DNA from: Burkholderiales bacterium
GTDB taxonomy: Bacteria > Pseudomonadota > Gammaproteobacteria > Burkholderiales > Burkholderiaceae_C
Length of the DNA stretch: 49,850 nucleotides
NCBI GenBank assembly: GCA_011391155.1
Contig: JAABRA010000011.1
Location: forward strand, 1 to 49,850
Direction: 5' to 3'
Made by a program: the position numbers and the translations under genes. Below, in pieces: positions 9,353-18,000 of the stretch. Positions within the stretch are counted from its first letter, which is position 1, and every line of letters begins with the position of its first letter. Under the pieces are notes generated by a model, which did not search any database, had not been told where the DNA came from, and saw only the letters and a list, made by a program, of their open reading frames with translations.

Positions 9353-10825
9353 TCAGATGTAGCCCAGCAAGTTCCACCAGACCCCGCCGACCAGCACCAG
9401 CACCAGCAGGTTGACCACGCTCATCACCGCACCGGCGGCCCACCATTCGTTCAGCGTGGTGTAGCCGGAGCCAAAGATGATCGGCGCGGTGCCGGTGCCG
9501 TAGTGGGTGAGGGACATCATCAGCGAGGATGAGAACGCCAGCAGCAGCGCCAGCAGCATCGGCGGCGCGCCCAGCGCGACGCCCGCGGCAAAGAAAGCGC
9601 CGAACATGGCCGTGATGTGCGCGGTGGTGCTGGCAAAGAAATAGTGCGCGTAGAAATAGATCAGCACCAGGATCGCGGTGGCGCTCATCCAGCCCAGGCC
9701 CAGCACGCTGATGCCGCTCTGGATGGACGTCGAAAACCAGGTGATCAGCCCCAGCTTGCCCAGAAACGTGGCCATCATCACCAGCGCTGCGAACCAGATC
9801 AGGGTGTCCCACGCGCTCTTGGCCTTGAGGATGTCTTCCCACTCCAGCACGCCCGTCAGCAGCAACAGCGACAGGCCGATCATGGCCGTGGTGGTGGCGT
9901 TGAGGTCCATCCCGGGGCCGAACAGCATGGCCGGCACGCCGGCCCACATCAGCAACATCAGCGCCAGCACGCCCAGGGTCACCAGTTCCGATGACTTCAT
10001 CGGTCCCAGCCGGGCCAGTTCGGCCTGCGCCATTCCCCGGGCGTTGGGGGTGTCCTTGATCTCCGGCGGGAACAAAACGTAGAGCACCAGGGGCATCAGC
10101 AGCAGCATGCACAGCCCCGGCAGCAGTGCGGCGAGCGCCCACTGACCCCAGGTGATCTTGATGGCGGAGTTGGTGGCCTTGGCGATCAGGTCCACGATCA
10201 GCGGATTCGGCGCGGTGGCCGTGATGAACATGGCCGAGGTGATCGGGTTGGTGTTGTAGTTGACCAGCGCCAGGTAGCGGCCGATCTTCTTCGAGGTGCC
10301 CAGCTCCGGGCTGGAGCCGAAACCGTCGGCGATGGACCGCATGATCGGGTGGATGATGGCCCCGCCACGCGCCGTATTGCTGGGCGTGACCGGTGCGATC
10401 ACCAGTTCGGACAACACCAGCCCATAGGCCACGCCCACGGTCTTCTTGCCGAACAGCGCAATGAAGTGGTAGCCGATGCGCGTGCCCAGGCCGGTCTTGG
10501 TCAGTGCCACGGCAATCATCACCGCGATGGCAATCAGCCAGATCAGCGGGTTGGCAAAACCGCTCAGGGCATCGGCAATCGCGCCCTCGGGCTTGCCCGG
10601 GCGCGTGACCTCGGTGATGGCCACCAGGGCAATCGCAATGATTGACACCGCGCCGATCGGCAAGGCCTTGCCAATGATGGCGGCAATCGTTCCGGTGAAC
10701 AGCGCCAGCAAGTGCCAGGCTTCCGGCGTGACCTTTTCCGGCACGGGAATGACGAACCAGATCAGCAGGGCAATGCCAACGGAAATGGCCGTGGGAAGGG
10801 GCTTGGGAAGGGTGAGTTTGTCCAT
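9353..10825 (-). CDS. DASS (SLC13-type) anion/dicarboxylate transporter
   Basis: A polytopic inner-membrane protein of 490 residues with about 12 hydrophobic segments. It resembles the CitT/TtdT/YbhI and plastid 2-oxoglutarate/malate translocator branch: VIAPVTPSNTARGGAIIHPI contains the first SNT-type substrate motif, and FASTTAHITAMF is the corresponding second site in variant form. LTHYGTGTAPIIFGSGY near the C-terminus is also characteristic. It probably exchanges or symports a di- or tricarboxylate such as succinate, tartrate, malate or citrate. The start ATG 10825 gives the family N-terminus MDKLTLPKPLPTAISVG; the frame is open upstream but without plausible protein. Confidence 0.88.
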   Translation of the reverse strand: MDKLTLPKPLPTAISVGIALLIWFVIPVPEKVTPEAWHLLALFTGTIAAIIGKALPIGAVSIIAIALVAITEVTRPGKPEGAIADALSGFANPLIWLIAIAVMIAVALTKTGLGTRIGYHFIALFGKKTVGVAYGLVLSELVIAPVTPSNTARGGAIIHPIMRSIADGFGSSPELGTSKKIGRYLALVNYNTNPITSAMFITATAPNPLIVDLIAKATNSAIKITWGQWALAALLPGLCMLLLMPLVLYVLFPPEIKDTPNARGMAQAELARLGPMKSSELVTLGVLALMLLMWAGVPAMLFGPGMDLNATTTAMIGLSLLLLTGVLEWEDILKAKSAWDTLIWFAALVMMATFLGKLGLITWFSTSIQSGISVLGLGWMSATAILVLIYFYAHYFFASTTAHITAMFGAFFAAGVALGAPPMLLALLLAFSSSLMMSLTHYGTGTAPIIFGSGYTTLNEWWAAGAVMSVVNLLVLVLVGGVWWNLLGYI

Positions 10826-11333
10826 GATTTTTCCAGAACGAAGCACAAAGGATTGCGTCTCGAAGATGTCCGGTCCCGGCCTGAACGCCAGCCACAAAAA
10901 CCCGCGCGGCCGCGTACTGCGTGGCAAAGACATCGGTTTCAATCTGCCTGAAAGAGCCCTTGCCGGTGACGAAGGAAATATACGCTGCATCGGACAGCTT
11001 GCCCACCCTGGATGGTGATCCGAGGGTCCCCGAGCGGGGGTCCGGCGAGGCAGGCCGTTGTTGCGCTAGAGTTCTGGATTTTTTTGGCCTCAACCCAGCA
11101 TCAAACAGTATTTTTATGCTATTGAATATATAGTGCTTTTCCGGGCGCTCCGGTCTCATGCCGTGAGGTGGTATCCATGGGGTGCCCTGGTCAAGACGCG
11201 TTTGTGTGATCTGCGTCAAACGAACCTGGCAGGAATGCGCTGTCCGGCGTCAGGGCCGCGCCAGCAAGCATACTTGGGTTCGCGCGGTTGAGTTTACTGT
11301 CGATCACCACAATGCCGCCGTACCGGAGGACTG
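10826..11333. other. 508-bp intergenic region with one dispersed repeat
   Basis: This lies between divergent genes (the DASS transporter on minus, a membrane protein on plus). Apart from dispersed repeat copy 2 (11079-11147) and a small C4/G4 hairpin near 11028-11039, I see no gene, tRNA or riboswitch. The short open frames here have no recognisable protein character. Both promoters should lie here, but no strong -35/-10 pair stands out. Confidence 0.5.
11079..11147 (+). repeat. Dispersed ~65-bp repeat, copy 2 of 6
   Basis: TTTTTTTGGCCTC, then CCCAGCATCAAACAG, ending with a small hairpin GCTATtgaatATATAGtGC and GGGCG. This is the most diverged copy in the middle part, and its minus-strand phase carries stop codons, so it could not be accepted inside a gene in that phase. 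Confidence 0.65.
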
Positions 11334-12176
11334 ATGACAAAGCGTACGCCCATCTCACCCGCTGCCCGCTGGTTCATGATCGCGGCGGCGGTCCTCGTCA
11401 CCAGCGCGGGGGTCTCGCTGTTCTTCTTCAGCGAGAGCACGCAGCGCTACTTCGCCTGGACGATCAAGCCGCCGGCCACGGCCGCCTATCTGGGCGGCGG
11501 CTACCTGACCGTGGCCACGGCACTGGTCCTGGGTTTGCGTGCGCGCGACTGGGCGCAGGCACGAATCGGCTTCTGGGTGGTTGCCACCGGGCTCGCGTCA
11601 ATCCTTGCCGCGTCGCTGCTGCACCTGGACAAGTTTCACTGGCACAGCGAAATTCTTAGTGCCCGTGCCTGGGCCTGGTCATGGATGGTCTTCTATATCG
11701 TGCTGATTCCAGCTCTGGCCGGGGTCCATCGGGCGCAATCGCGGATTCCGGCGGTGGAAGAGATCAACCTGGCGCAATTGCCCGCCGCGCTACGCCTGGC
11801 GCTGCGCGCACTGGCCCTGGCCATGATCGTGCTGGGCGCGGTGTTGTTCGTGGTCCCCGCCAGTGCCGAGTTGCTCTGGCCCTGGAAACTGACACCGCTT
11901 ACTGCACGCATGGCTGGCAGCTTTTACCTGGCGATCGCCGTCAGTCTGCTTGCCGCGGCCCGGGAGAACGACTATCAACGCATCCACGTTGCGGCTTTCG
12001 CCTGGATGGCCGGCACGACGATGCAAGCGATCAACTCGCTGATCCGCTATCCCCTGGAAAACTGGAGCACGCTGGCCAGCGTGCAGGTGGCGCTGGTGCA
12101 CCTCGGCCTGCTTGCGGTGGGAACCATTGCAGTTCGGGGCTACCTGGCTACGCGGCGCCTTGGCGCGGCGGGCTAG
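11334..12176 (+). CDS. Hypothetical polytopic membrane protein with two related halves
   Basis: I do not recognise a family. The protein has 280 residues with about eight hydrophobic segments. Its two halves look alike: FFFSESTQRYFAWTIKPPATAAYLGGGYL (about residues 26-54) matches FVVPASAELLWPWKLTPLTARMAGSFYL (about 170-200) in the order of a hydrophobic helix, a short loop with W-K-xP, then A-x-x-x-G-x-x-L leading into the next helix. This points to an internal duplication of a four-helix unit. It stands alone between divergent and convergent neighbours. It is probably an inner-membrane protein of unknown role. Confidence 0.7.
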   Translation: MTKRTPISPAARWFMIAAAVLVTSAGVSLFFFSESTQRYFAWTIKPPATAAYLGGGYLTVATALVLGLRARDWAQARIGFWVVATGLASILAASLLHLDKFHWHSEILSARAWAWSWMVFYIVLIPALAGVHRAQSRIPAVEEINLAQLPAALRLALRALALAMIVLGAVLFVVPASAELLWPWKLTPLTARMAGSFYLAIAVSLLAAARENDYQRIHVAAFAWMAGTTMQAINSLIRYPLENWSTLASVQVALVHLGLLAVGTIAVRGYLATRRLGAAG

Positions 12177-12271
12177 CGCGGTGACGCGGGTGGGCTGCCA
12201 TTCGAACTCTCCGGCTGTGAAAAGGCTAGGCCCGCAACGCCCCGCCTGGGGAGCGTCGCCCGCCGCGGTAG

Positions 12272-13768
12272 TCACTTCAGGATATCGCCCACGCAAAGAT
12301 ACTTAAGCTCCACATAGTCATCGATGCCGTGGTGTGAGCCCTCACGCCCCAGCCCCGACTGCTTGACCCCGCCAAAGGGCACATGCTCGGTGGCAATGAT
12401 GCCTACGTTGATGCCCACCATGCCGTACTCCAGCGCCTCGGCGACCCGGAAGATGCGGCCCACGTCGCGGCTGTAGAAATAGCTGGCCAGACCGAACTCG
12501 GTGGCGTTGGCCGCGTCCACCGCTTCCTGCTCGGTGCTGAACTTGAACACCGGCGCGAACGGACCGAAGGTTTCCTCGCGGGCGCACAGCATGTCGGCCG
12601 TGGCATCGGCCACCACCGTCGGCTCGAAGAACTGACCCGCCAGGCGATTGCCGCCCGCCATGACACGGGCGCCCTTGGCCACGGCATCGTCCACATGGCG
12701 CTGCACCTTCTCCAGCGCCGCCTCCTCGATCAGCGGCCCCTGGCTCACCCCGTCCTCGAAGCCATTGCCGACCTTGGCGGTACGCACTTTGGCGGCGAAC
12801 TTCTCGACGAACTGCTCGTACACGGCTTCCTGCACATACAGGCGGTTGGAACACACGCAGGTCTGGCCCGCGTTGCGGTACTTGCTGGCAAAGGCGCCTT
12901 CGACGGCGGAATCGATGTCTGCATCCTCGAACACGATGAAAGGCGCGTTGCCACCGAGTTCCAGCGAGAGCTTCTTCACCGTGGGCGCACTCTGCGCCAT
13001 CAGGATGCGGCCGACTTCGGTGGAGCCGGTGAAGCTGATGTGGCGCACCACATCGCTGGCGCAAAGCACCTTGCCGATGGCAATTGAATTGGCGCTGTCG
13101 GCGCAGAGCATGTTCAAGACACCAGCCGGGATGCCGGCACGGATCGCCAGCTCGGCGGCTGCCAGAGCGGTCAGGGGGGTCAGTTCGGCCGGCTTGATGA
13201 TGACCGGGCAACCGGCAGCCAGCGCCGGCGCCACCTTGCGCGTGATCATCGCCAGCGGGAAGTTCCAGGGCGTGATGGCCGCGCACACGCCGATCGGCTG
13301 GCGCAGCACCATCAGGCGGCGGTTGTTGTCGAACTGGGGCAGGGTCTCGCCGTTGATGCGCTTGGCCTCCTCGGCGAACCACTCGACGAAGCTGGCACCA
13401 TAGGCGACTTCGCCCTTGGCCTCGGCAAAGGGCTTGCCCTGCTCGGCGGTCATGAGGCGGCCCAGGTCTTCCTGGTTCGCCATCAGCAGGTCGAACCACT
13501 TGCGCAGGATGATGCTGCGTTCCTTGGCGGTCTTGCTGCGCCAGGCGGGCCAGGCGGCATTGGCGGCGGCGACGGCCGCTTCGGCATCGGCCGGGCCGAG
13601 GTTGGCCACGTCGGCCAGCTTCTGGCCGGTGGCCGGGTCCATCACGTCAAAGCGGTTGCTGCCTTTGAGCCACTGGCCGTTGATCAGGCCGTCGGTCCTG
13701 AGCAGCGTGGGGTCGTTCAGCAGGGCGAGAGGGGAGGTTTTCAGGTCCACGAGGGTGTCTCCAGTCAT
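12272..13768 (-). CDS. gabD: NADP-dependent succinate-semialdehyde dehydrogenase
   Basis: The protein has 498 residues, matching the GabD branch of aldehyde dehydrogenases along its length: GQWLKGSNRFDVMDPATG, the cofactor region PWNFPLAMITRKVAPALAAG, the general base Glu in LELGGNAPFIV, the nucleophile Cys in NAGQTCVCSNR, and C-terminal PFGGVKQSGLGREGSHHGI. It oxidises succinate semialdehyde to succinate in the cytoplasm, the last step of GABA degradation. No gabT is adjacent. ATG 13768 gives MTGDTLVDLKTSPLALL, a slightly long N-terminus; a later start is possible. An AT-rich inverted repeat lies upstream. Confidence 0.9.
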   Translation of the reverse strand: MTGDTLVDLKTSPLALLNDPTLLRTDGLINGQWLKGSNRFDVMDPATGQKLADVANLGPADAEAAVAAANAAWPAWRSKTAKERSIILRKWFDLLMANQEDLGRLMTAEQGKPFAEAKGEVAYGASFVEWFAEEAKRINGETLPQFDNNRRLMVLRQPIGVCAAITPWNFPLAMITRKVAPALAAGCPVIIKPAELTPLTALAAAELAIRAGIPAGVLNMLCADSANSIAIGKVLCASDVVRHISFTGSTEVGRILMAQSAPTVKKLSLELGGNAPFIVFEDADIDSAVEGAFASKYRNAGQTCVCSNRLYVQEAVYEQFVEKFAAKVRTAKVGNGFEDGVSQGPLIEEAALEKVQRHVDDAVAKGARVMAGGNRLAGQFFEPTVVADATADMLCAREETFGPFAPVFKFSTEQEAVDAANATEFGLASYFYSRDVGRIFRVAEALEYGMVGINVGIIATEHVPFGGVKQSGLGREGSHHGIDDYVELKYLCVGDILK

Positions 13769-13802
13769 TGGGGTAGGGGAAATAGGGCGATGGCGGTTTT
13801 AT

Positions 13803-13814
13803 TTAACTTGTTAA
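13803..13814. promoter_or_regulatory. Inverted repeat upstream of gabD, possible operator
   Basis: TTAAC-tt-GTTAA is a perfect 5-bp inverted repeat, overlapped on its right by the palindrome TTAATTAA (13811-13818). It lies about 35 bp upstream of the gabD start in an AT-rich patch that contrasts with GC-rich surroundings, so a repressor or activator site over the gabD promoter is plausible. No cognate regulator gene is adjacent. Confidence 0.35.
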
Positions 13815-13885
13815 TTAAATTTTGCCATGTGTTGAAGCATAGCGCCTGGCCCAAACTCTGTCTGTCGCGCGGGAAGCCCCAAACC

Positions 13886-13891
13886 TATAAT
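13886..13891 (+). promoter_or_regulatory. Probable -10 element of alaS promoter
   Basis: A perfect TATAAT lies about 74 bp before the alaS ATG in the gabD-alaS divergent region. The -35 region at 16-18 bp spacing (around TGTCGC) is weak. Confidence 0.45.
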
Positions 13892-13964
13892 CGAAAGTTC
13901 AAGCAAATCAAGCCTTTACGTGCTGTTAACCGGTTCTGGCCGGCGCGGCAAACCACCCCAAAAG

Positions 13965-16592
13965 ATGAGCACTCCCACATTCTCCGTCGCGGACATCCGC
14001 AAGAGCTTCCTCGACTTCTTTGCTTCCAAGGGCCACACGGTGGTGGCGTCGAGTCCGCTGGTGCCCGGCAACGACCCCACGCTGATGTTCACCAACTCCG
14101 GCATGGTGCAGTTCAAGGACGTGTTCCTGGGCACCGACAAGCGCTCCTACGTGCGCGCCGCGTCGGTGCAGGCCTGCCTGCGGGCTGGCGGCAAGCACAA
14201 TGATCTTGAGAACGTCGGCTACACCGCGCGCCACCACACTTTCTTCGAGATGCTCGGCAACTGGAGCTTTGGCGACTACTTCAAGCGTGAATCGCTCAAG
14301 TGGGCCTGGGAACTGCTGACCGAGGTCTACAAGCTGCCGCCCGAGCGCCTGCTGGCCACCGTGTACCTTGAAGACGACGAGGCTTTTGATATCTGGACGA
14401 AGGAAATCGGCCTGCCGCCCGAGCGCGTGATCCGCATCGGTGACAACAAGGGCGGGCGCTACAAGTCGGACAACTTCTGGATGATGGCCGACACCGGCCC
14501 CTGCGGCCCGTGCTCGGAGATCTTCTACGACCACGGCGACCACATCCCCGGCGGCCCGCCAGGCAGCCCCGACGAAGACGGCGACCGCTTCATCGAGATC
14601 TGGAACAACGTGTTCATGCAGTTCAACATGGCCGAAGACGGCTCGGTCACGCCGCTGCCCGCGCCCTGCGTGGACACCGGCATGGGCCTGGAGCGCCTGG
14701 CCGCCATCCTGCAGCACGTGCACAGCAACTACGAAATCGACCTGTTCGACGCGCTGATCAAGGCGGCTTCGCGCGAGACCGGCTGCACTGATTTGACCAA
14801 CAAGAGCCTGCGCGTGATCGCCGACCACATCCGCGCCACCGCCTTCCTGGTCAGCGACGGCGTGATCCCGTCCAACGAGGGGCGCGGCTACGTGCAGCGC
14901 CGCATCGTGCGCCGCGCCATCCGCCACGGCTACAAGCTGGGCAAGAAGACCCCGTTCTTCCACAAGCTGGTGAAAGACCTGGTGCAGGTGATGGGCGCGG
15001 CCTATCCGAACCTGGCCTCGCAGGAAGCCCGCATCACCGAGGTGCTGCGGGTCGAGGAAGAGCGGTTCTTCGAGACGCTGGCGACCGGCATGCAGATTCT
15101 GGACGAGGCCCTGGCGGGGGGGGCGAAAGTGCTGCCCGGCGAGGTGGCCTTCAAGCTGCACGACACCTACGGCTTTCCGCTGGACCTCTCGGCCGATGTA
15201 TGCCGCGAAAACGGTGTCGATGTGGATGGCGCCGGCTTTGCCGCGGCCATGGAGCAGCAAAAAGCCAAGGGCCGTGCCGCCGGCAAGTTCAGGATGGACA
15301 AGGCGCTGGAGTACAGCGGCGCGGGCAACACCTTCACCGGCTACGAGCACCTGGAAGAGGGCGCCGCCAAGATCGTCGCGCTCTATGCCGATGGTGTCAG
15401 CGTGGCCGAGTTGAAGGCCGGTCACAACGGCGTCGTGGTGCTCGACGTCACCCCGTTCTATGCCGAGAGCGGCGGCCAGGTCGGCGACGAAGGCGAAATC
15501 ATCAGTGGCTCGGCTCGATTCGCCGTGGGTGACACGCAGAAGATCAAGTCCGACGTGTTCGGCCATCACGGCACCTTGACCGAAGGCACGCTGAACGTCG
15601 GCGACCACGTCTCGGCGCGCGTCAACACCATGGTGCGCGCCGCCACCGTGCGCAACCACTCGGTCACCCACCTGATGCACAAGGCCTTGCGCGAAGTGCT
15701 GGGCGACCATGTGCAGCAGAAGGGCAGTCTGGTCAACGCCGAGCGCACGCGCTTCGACTTTGCGCACAACGCGCCAGTCACCGACGCCCAGATTCGCGAG
15801 ATCGAACTGCGGGTCAACGCGGAAATCGTGACCAACACGCCCGCCCAGGCGCGCGTGATGGACATCGAATCGGCGCAGAAGACCGGCGCCATGATGTTGT
15901 TTGGCGAGAAATACGGCGAGACGGTTCGCGTGCTGGACATCGGAACCAGCCGTGAACTCTGCGGCGGCACCCACGTTCAGCGCACCGGAGACATCGGTTT
16001 TTTCACCATCATTGCCGAGGGTGGCGTGGCGGCTGGCGTGCGACGCATCGAGGCGGTGACCGGCCTGAACGCCCTGGCTTACGTGCAGGGCATGGAAACC
16101 ACGCTGGGCGGCGTCGCCGGCACCTTGCGCGTGACGCCGGGCGAGGTGCCGGCGCGCATCAGCGCCATGCTGGAGCAGGCCAGAGAGCTGGAGAAGGAGC
16201 TGATGGCCCTCAAGGGCAAGCTGGCCTCAAGCCAGGGCGATGAACTGGTGAACCGGGCCGTGGACGTCAACGGCATCAAGGTGCTGGCCGCACGGCTCGA
16301 AGGCGCCGATGCCAAGGCCCTGCGCGAGACCCTGGACAAGCTCAAGGACAAGCTCAAGACGGCCGTCATCGTGCTGGCCGCGGTGGACGGCGACAAGGTG
16401 CAACTGGCCGCGGGCGTGACGGCGGACAGCACCGCCAAGGTCAAGGCGGGGGAACTGGTCAACTTCGTGGCCCAGCAGGTTGGGGGCAAGGGCGGCGGCA
16501 AGGCGGACATGGCCATGGCCGGCGGCACGGACGCCAGCAAACTGGCCGCGGCGCTGGCTTCGGTGTCGGCCTGGGTGGCCGAGCGAGTCTGA
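13965..16592 (+). CDS. alaS: Alanyl-tRNA synthetase
   Basis: The protein has 875 residues, the normal length for AlaRS. It starts [43 protein letters not shown], the class II catalytic core that adenylates Ala and charges tRNA-Ala. The editing domain zinc ligands are present: [24 protein letters not shown] (HxxxH) and [13 protein letters not shown] (CxxxH). A C-terminal C-Ala domain with [16 protein letters not shown] follows a coiled segment. ATG 13965 is preceded by an A-rich stretch (CCCCAAAAG). It is monocistronic, with a hairpin after the stop. Confidence 0.97.
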   Translation: MSTPTFSVADIRKSFLDFFASKGHTVVASSPLVPGNDPTLMFTNSGMVQFKDVFLGTDKRSYVRAASVQACLRAGGKHNDLENVGYTARHHTFFEMLGNWSFGDYFKRESLKWAWELLTEVYKLPPERLLATVYLEDDEAFDIWTKEIGLPPERVIRIGDNKGGRYKSDNFWMMADTGPCGPCSEIFYDHGDHIPGGPPGSPDEDGDRFIEIWNNVFMQFNMAEDGSVTPLPAPCVDTGMGLERLAAILQHVHSNYEIDLFDALIKAASRETGCTDLTNKSLRVIADHIRATAFLVSDGVIPSNEGRGYVQRRIVRRAIRHGYKLGKKTPFFHKLVKDLVQVMGAAYPNLASQEARITEVLRVEEERFFETLATGMQILDEALAGGAKVLPGEVAFKLHDTYGFPLDLSADVCRENGVDVDGAGFAAAMEQQKAKGRAAGKFRMDKALEYSGAGNTFTGYEHLEEGAAKIVALYADGVSVAELKAGHNGVVVLDVTPFYAESGGQVGDEGEIISGSARFAVGDTQKIKSDVFGHHGTLTEGTLNVGDHVSARVNTMVRAATVRNHSVTHLMHKALREVLGDHVQQKGSLVNAERTRFDFAHNAPVTDAQIREIELRVNAEIVTNTPAQARVMDIESAQKTGAMMLFGEKYGETVRVLDIGTSRELCGGTHVQRTGDIGFFTIIAEGGVAAGVRRIEAVTGLNALAYVQGMETTLGGVAGTLRVTPGEVPARISAMLEQARELEKELMALKGKLASSQGDELVNRAVDVNGIKVLAARLEGADAKALRETLDKLKDKLKTAVIVLAAVDGDKVQLAAGVTADSTAKVKAGELVNFVAQQVGGKGGGKADMAMAGGTDASKLAAALASVSAWVAERV

Positions 16593-16667
16593 GAGGCGGC
16601 CCACGAACGCATCCCGTGGCCGGGGCGGCCCGCATACGGGGTGGGCGGGGCGATCGCTTGCTGGACA

Positions 16668-16691
16668 TTGCAGACCATCGGAGGTCTGCAA
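16668..16691. terminator. Hairpin between alaS and the convergent tRNA gene, likely bidirectional terminator
   Basis: TTGCAGACC pairs perfectly with GGTCTGCAA around a 6-nt loop. It lies 76 bp after the alaS stop and 6 bp beyond the 3' end of the convergent tRNA-Gly, so it could end both transcripts. A long U-tract is missing on either side. Confidence 0.55.
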
Positions 16692-16696
16692 ACTTA

Positions 16697-16770
16697 TGGA
16701 GCGGGTGAAGGGAATCGAACCCTCGTATGAAGCTTGGGAAGCTGCCGTTCTACCATTGAACTACACCCGC
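16697..16770 (-). tRNA. tRNA-Gly (anticodon CCC), CCA encoded
   Basis: The minus strand folds as a 74-nt tRNA: acceptor GCGGGTG/CACCCGC, D stem GTTC/GAAC, anticodon loop TTCCCAA with CCC at 16738-16736, T arm GAGGG-TTCGATT-CCCTT, and genomic TCCA end. It resembles E. coli glyU. One pair of the anticodon stem (GCAGC/GCTTC) is a C-U mismatch, probably 28-42. It reads CCC (and GGG) Gly codons. Confidence 0.93.
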
Positions 16771-17128
16771 AAATTTTGGCTCGTCAAGCGGTGACGAATT
16801 TTTTCCAAAACTGATTGCAGGCGTAAGTATAAGTGCGATGCAGCAAGAGCGACGCTTCTCGGGGGAAGCGGGCTGGCTTCGCCAAAACCGGCTGGATTTG
16901 CAACCCAATGGAGTGCGCAACTGCCTCGGCGCGGCGGGCGCGCTGACCAAGCGCCACCACCATCATGCGCCAGGGCGGCCTTGATGGTGTGGAAGGGCGC
17001 GGGTCTCATAACGTGCTTCGATTCGGTCATTCCGTGGCTGGTTGCGGTCTCTGTGCAGCGCATCAAATTGGGCCACCTGCCGCAAGACTACCGGCCCGGG
17101 GGCAGTTGAGAAGATGAAATGACCTTCG
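16771..17128. other. 358-bp region without recognisable gene
   Basis: This lies between the tRNA-Gly 5' end and the YafQ-like toxin gene. Several short open frames exist on both strands, but none shows a known domain. The tRNA promoter should lie at the left edge. It may be eroded sequence around the toxin-antitoxin insertion. Confidence 0.4.
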
Positions 17129-17413
17129 TCAGCCACCAAAAAGTTCGGCATGCGTGCCTGAGCGCACGAAGTTGATGCAGTCGGCATCAAGCTGGTAGAT
17201 CAGCAGAAAGTCGCCTCCGATGTGGCACTCACGGTGGTCTGACCATTCCCCTTTCAGACTGTGATCAAGCCATTCAGGGCCAAGGGGTGCGTCATTGGCA
17301 ATGAGCAACATCATCGCAATCTTGAGACGCACCATGTCGTATCGCCCAGCGTGCGACAGGCGTTGCCAATCCTTCAGAAACGCTCGCGAGTAGTCGGCGA
17401 CCCGTGGCAACAC
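17129..17413 (-). CDS. YafQ-type ribosome-dependent mRNA interferase toxin (RelE superfamily)
   Basis: From GTG 17413 the protein has 94 residues and lines up with E. coli YafQ. The family's catalytic residues appear with a constant +1 offset: His51, His64, Asp68, Arg84, His88 and Phe92 (DHSLKGEW, CHIGGD, VRSGTH, LF). The YafQ Trp68 is Phe69 here. The toxin cleaves translated mRNA on the ribosome and is neutralised by the DinJ protein encoded just upstream. The frame is open to ATG 17473, which would overlap dinJ by 53 bp; the GTG, 8 bp beyond the dinJ stop, gives the better family length, and TTG 17443 is a further option. Confidence 0.82.
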   Translation of the reverse strand: MLPRVADYSRAFLKDWQRLSHAGRYDMVRLKIAMMLLIANDAPLGPEWLDHSLKGEWSDHRECHIGGDFLLIYQLDADCINFVRSGTHAELFGG

Positions 17414-17420
17414 CGCGCGT

Positions 17421-17702
17421 TTACTGGCCGCTGCTTTTTTCAAGATCAGCAAACAATTCGTCAGCGCAAGCAAAACGGGTGCGACGGTTTGCCATCATCG
17501 CGCGAGACTCTTCCATCGCGGCACGGGTCTCGTCGTTTGGTACCTTGAGTTCGAGGGGAAACGCCTGGTCGATCACCACGCGGCGCAGAAACAGGCGCAC
17601 CGCATCCGACACAGACAGGCCCATTGCCGTCAATGCCTCGGTGGCTTGCTCCTTGACGTCATCATCGACACGTACGTGGAGCATTGAAGTCTGTGCTGCC
17701 AT
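17421..17702 (-). CDS. RelB/DinJ family antitoxin
   Basis: The protein has 93 residues. The N-terminal ribbon-helix-helix domain (SMLHVRVDDDVKEQATEALTAMGLSVSDAVRLFLRRVV) binds DNA and dimerises; the remainder (FACADELFADLEKSSGQ) wraps the toxin. I chose ATG 17702 because MAAQTSMLHVRV matches the family start; the frame continues to ATG 17756, which would run over the likely promoter. It precedes the yafQ-like gene and should repress the operon by binding upstream together with the toxin. Confidence 0.88.
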   Translation of the reverse strand: MAAQTSMLHVRVDDDVKEQATEALTAMGLSVSDAVRLFLRRVVIDQAFPLELKVPNDETRAAMEESRAMMANRRTRFACADELFADLEKSSGQ

Positions 17703-17727
17703 TGCGGTACCTTCTGAATTGATGGGT

Positions 17728-17747
17728 ATTATGTGTCTCAAATGAGA
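17728..17747 (-). promoter_or_regulatory. Putative promoter/operator of the toxin-antitoxin operon
   Basis: On the minus strand a CATAAT (17733-17728) resembles a -10 box. Immediately upstream is the inverted repeat TCTCA-aa-TGAGA (17736-17747). Ribbon-helix-helix antitoxins commonly bind such short palindromes over their own promoter. The arrangement is suggestive only. Confidence 0.4.
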
Positions 17748-18000
17748 TTTGATCAAGCAGGCCGGAGTGACTTTTCCGATCCAGGTACGGACTATCGGGC
17801 AGCTATTTCCAGTGGCCGCGTGATTTCCGCCCTATCCCAAGCGGTCGCACGCCGCGCCAATATTTCGACGTGGTGTGTGTCTTGGCCGGCAGCCCTGGAC
17901 ATTGAGAGCCAACGCGGAAAATGATGACAGGCAGCGGGCCATTGCTCCATAGCGCCGCCGACCATTGGATGGCAGTGGGTGTGCAGCCCCGTCGTTCCCC

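Noticed and set aside
16696-16794. Small plus-strand protein beginning MERVKGIEPSYEAWEAAV
   Set aside because: It is antisense to tRNA-Gly(CCC). This peptide is a well-known false gene call in many genomes.
16771-17190. Several short open frames between tRNA-Gly and the toxin gene
   Set aside because: None has a recognisable domain, a good ribosome site or plausible composition.
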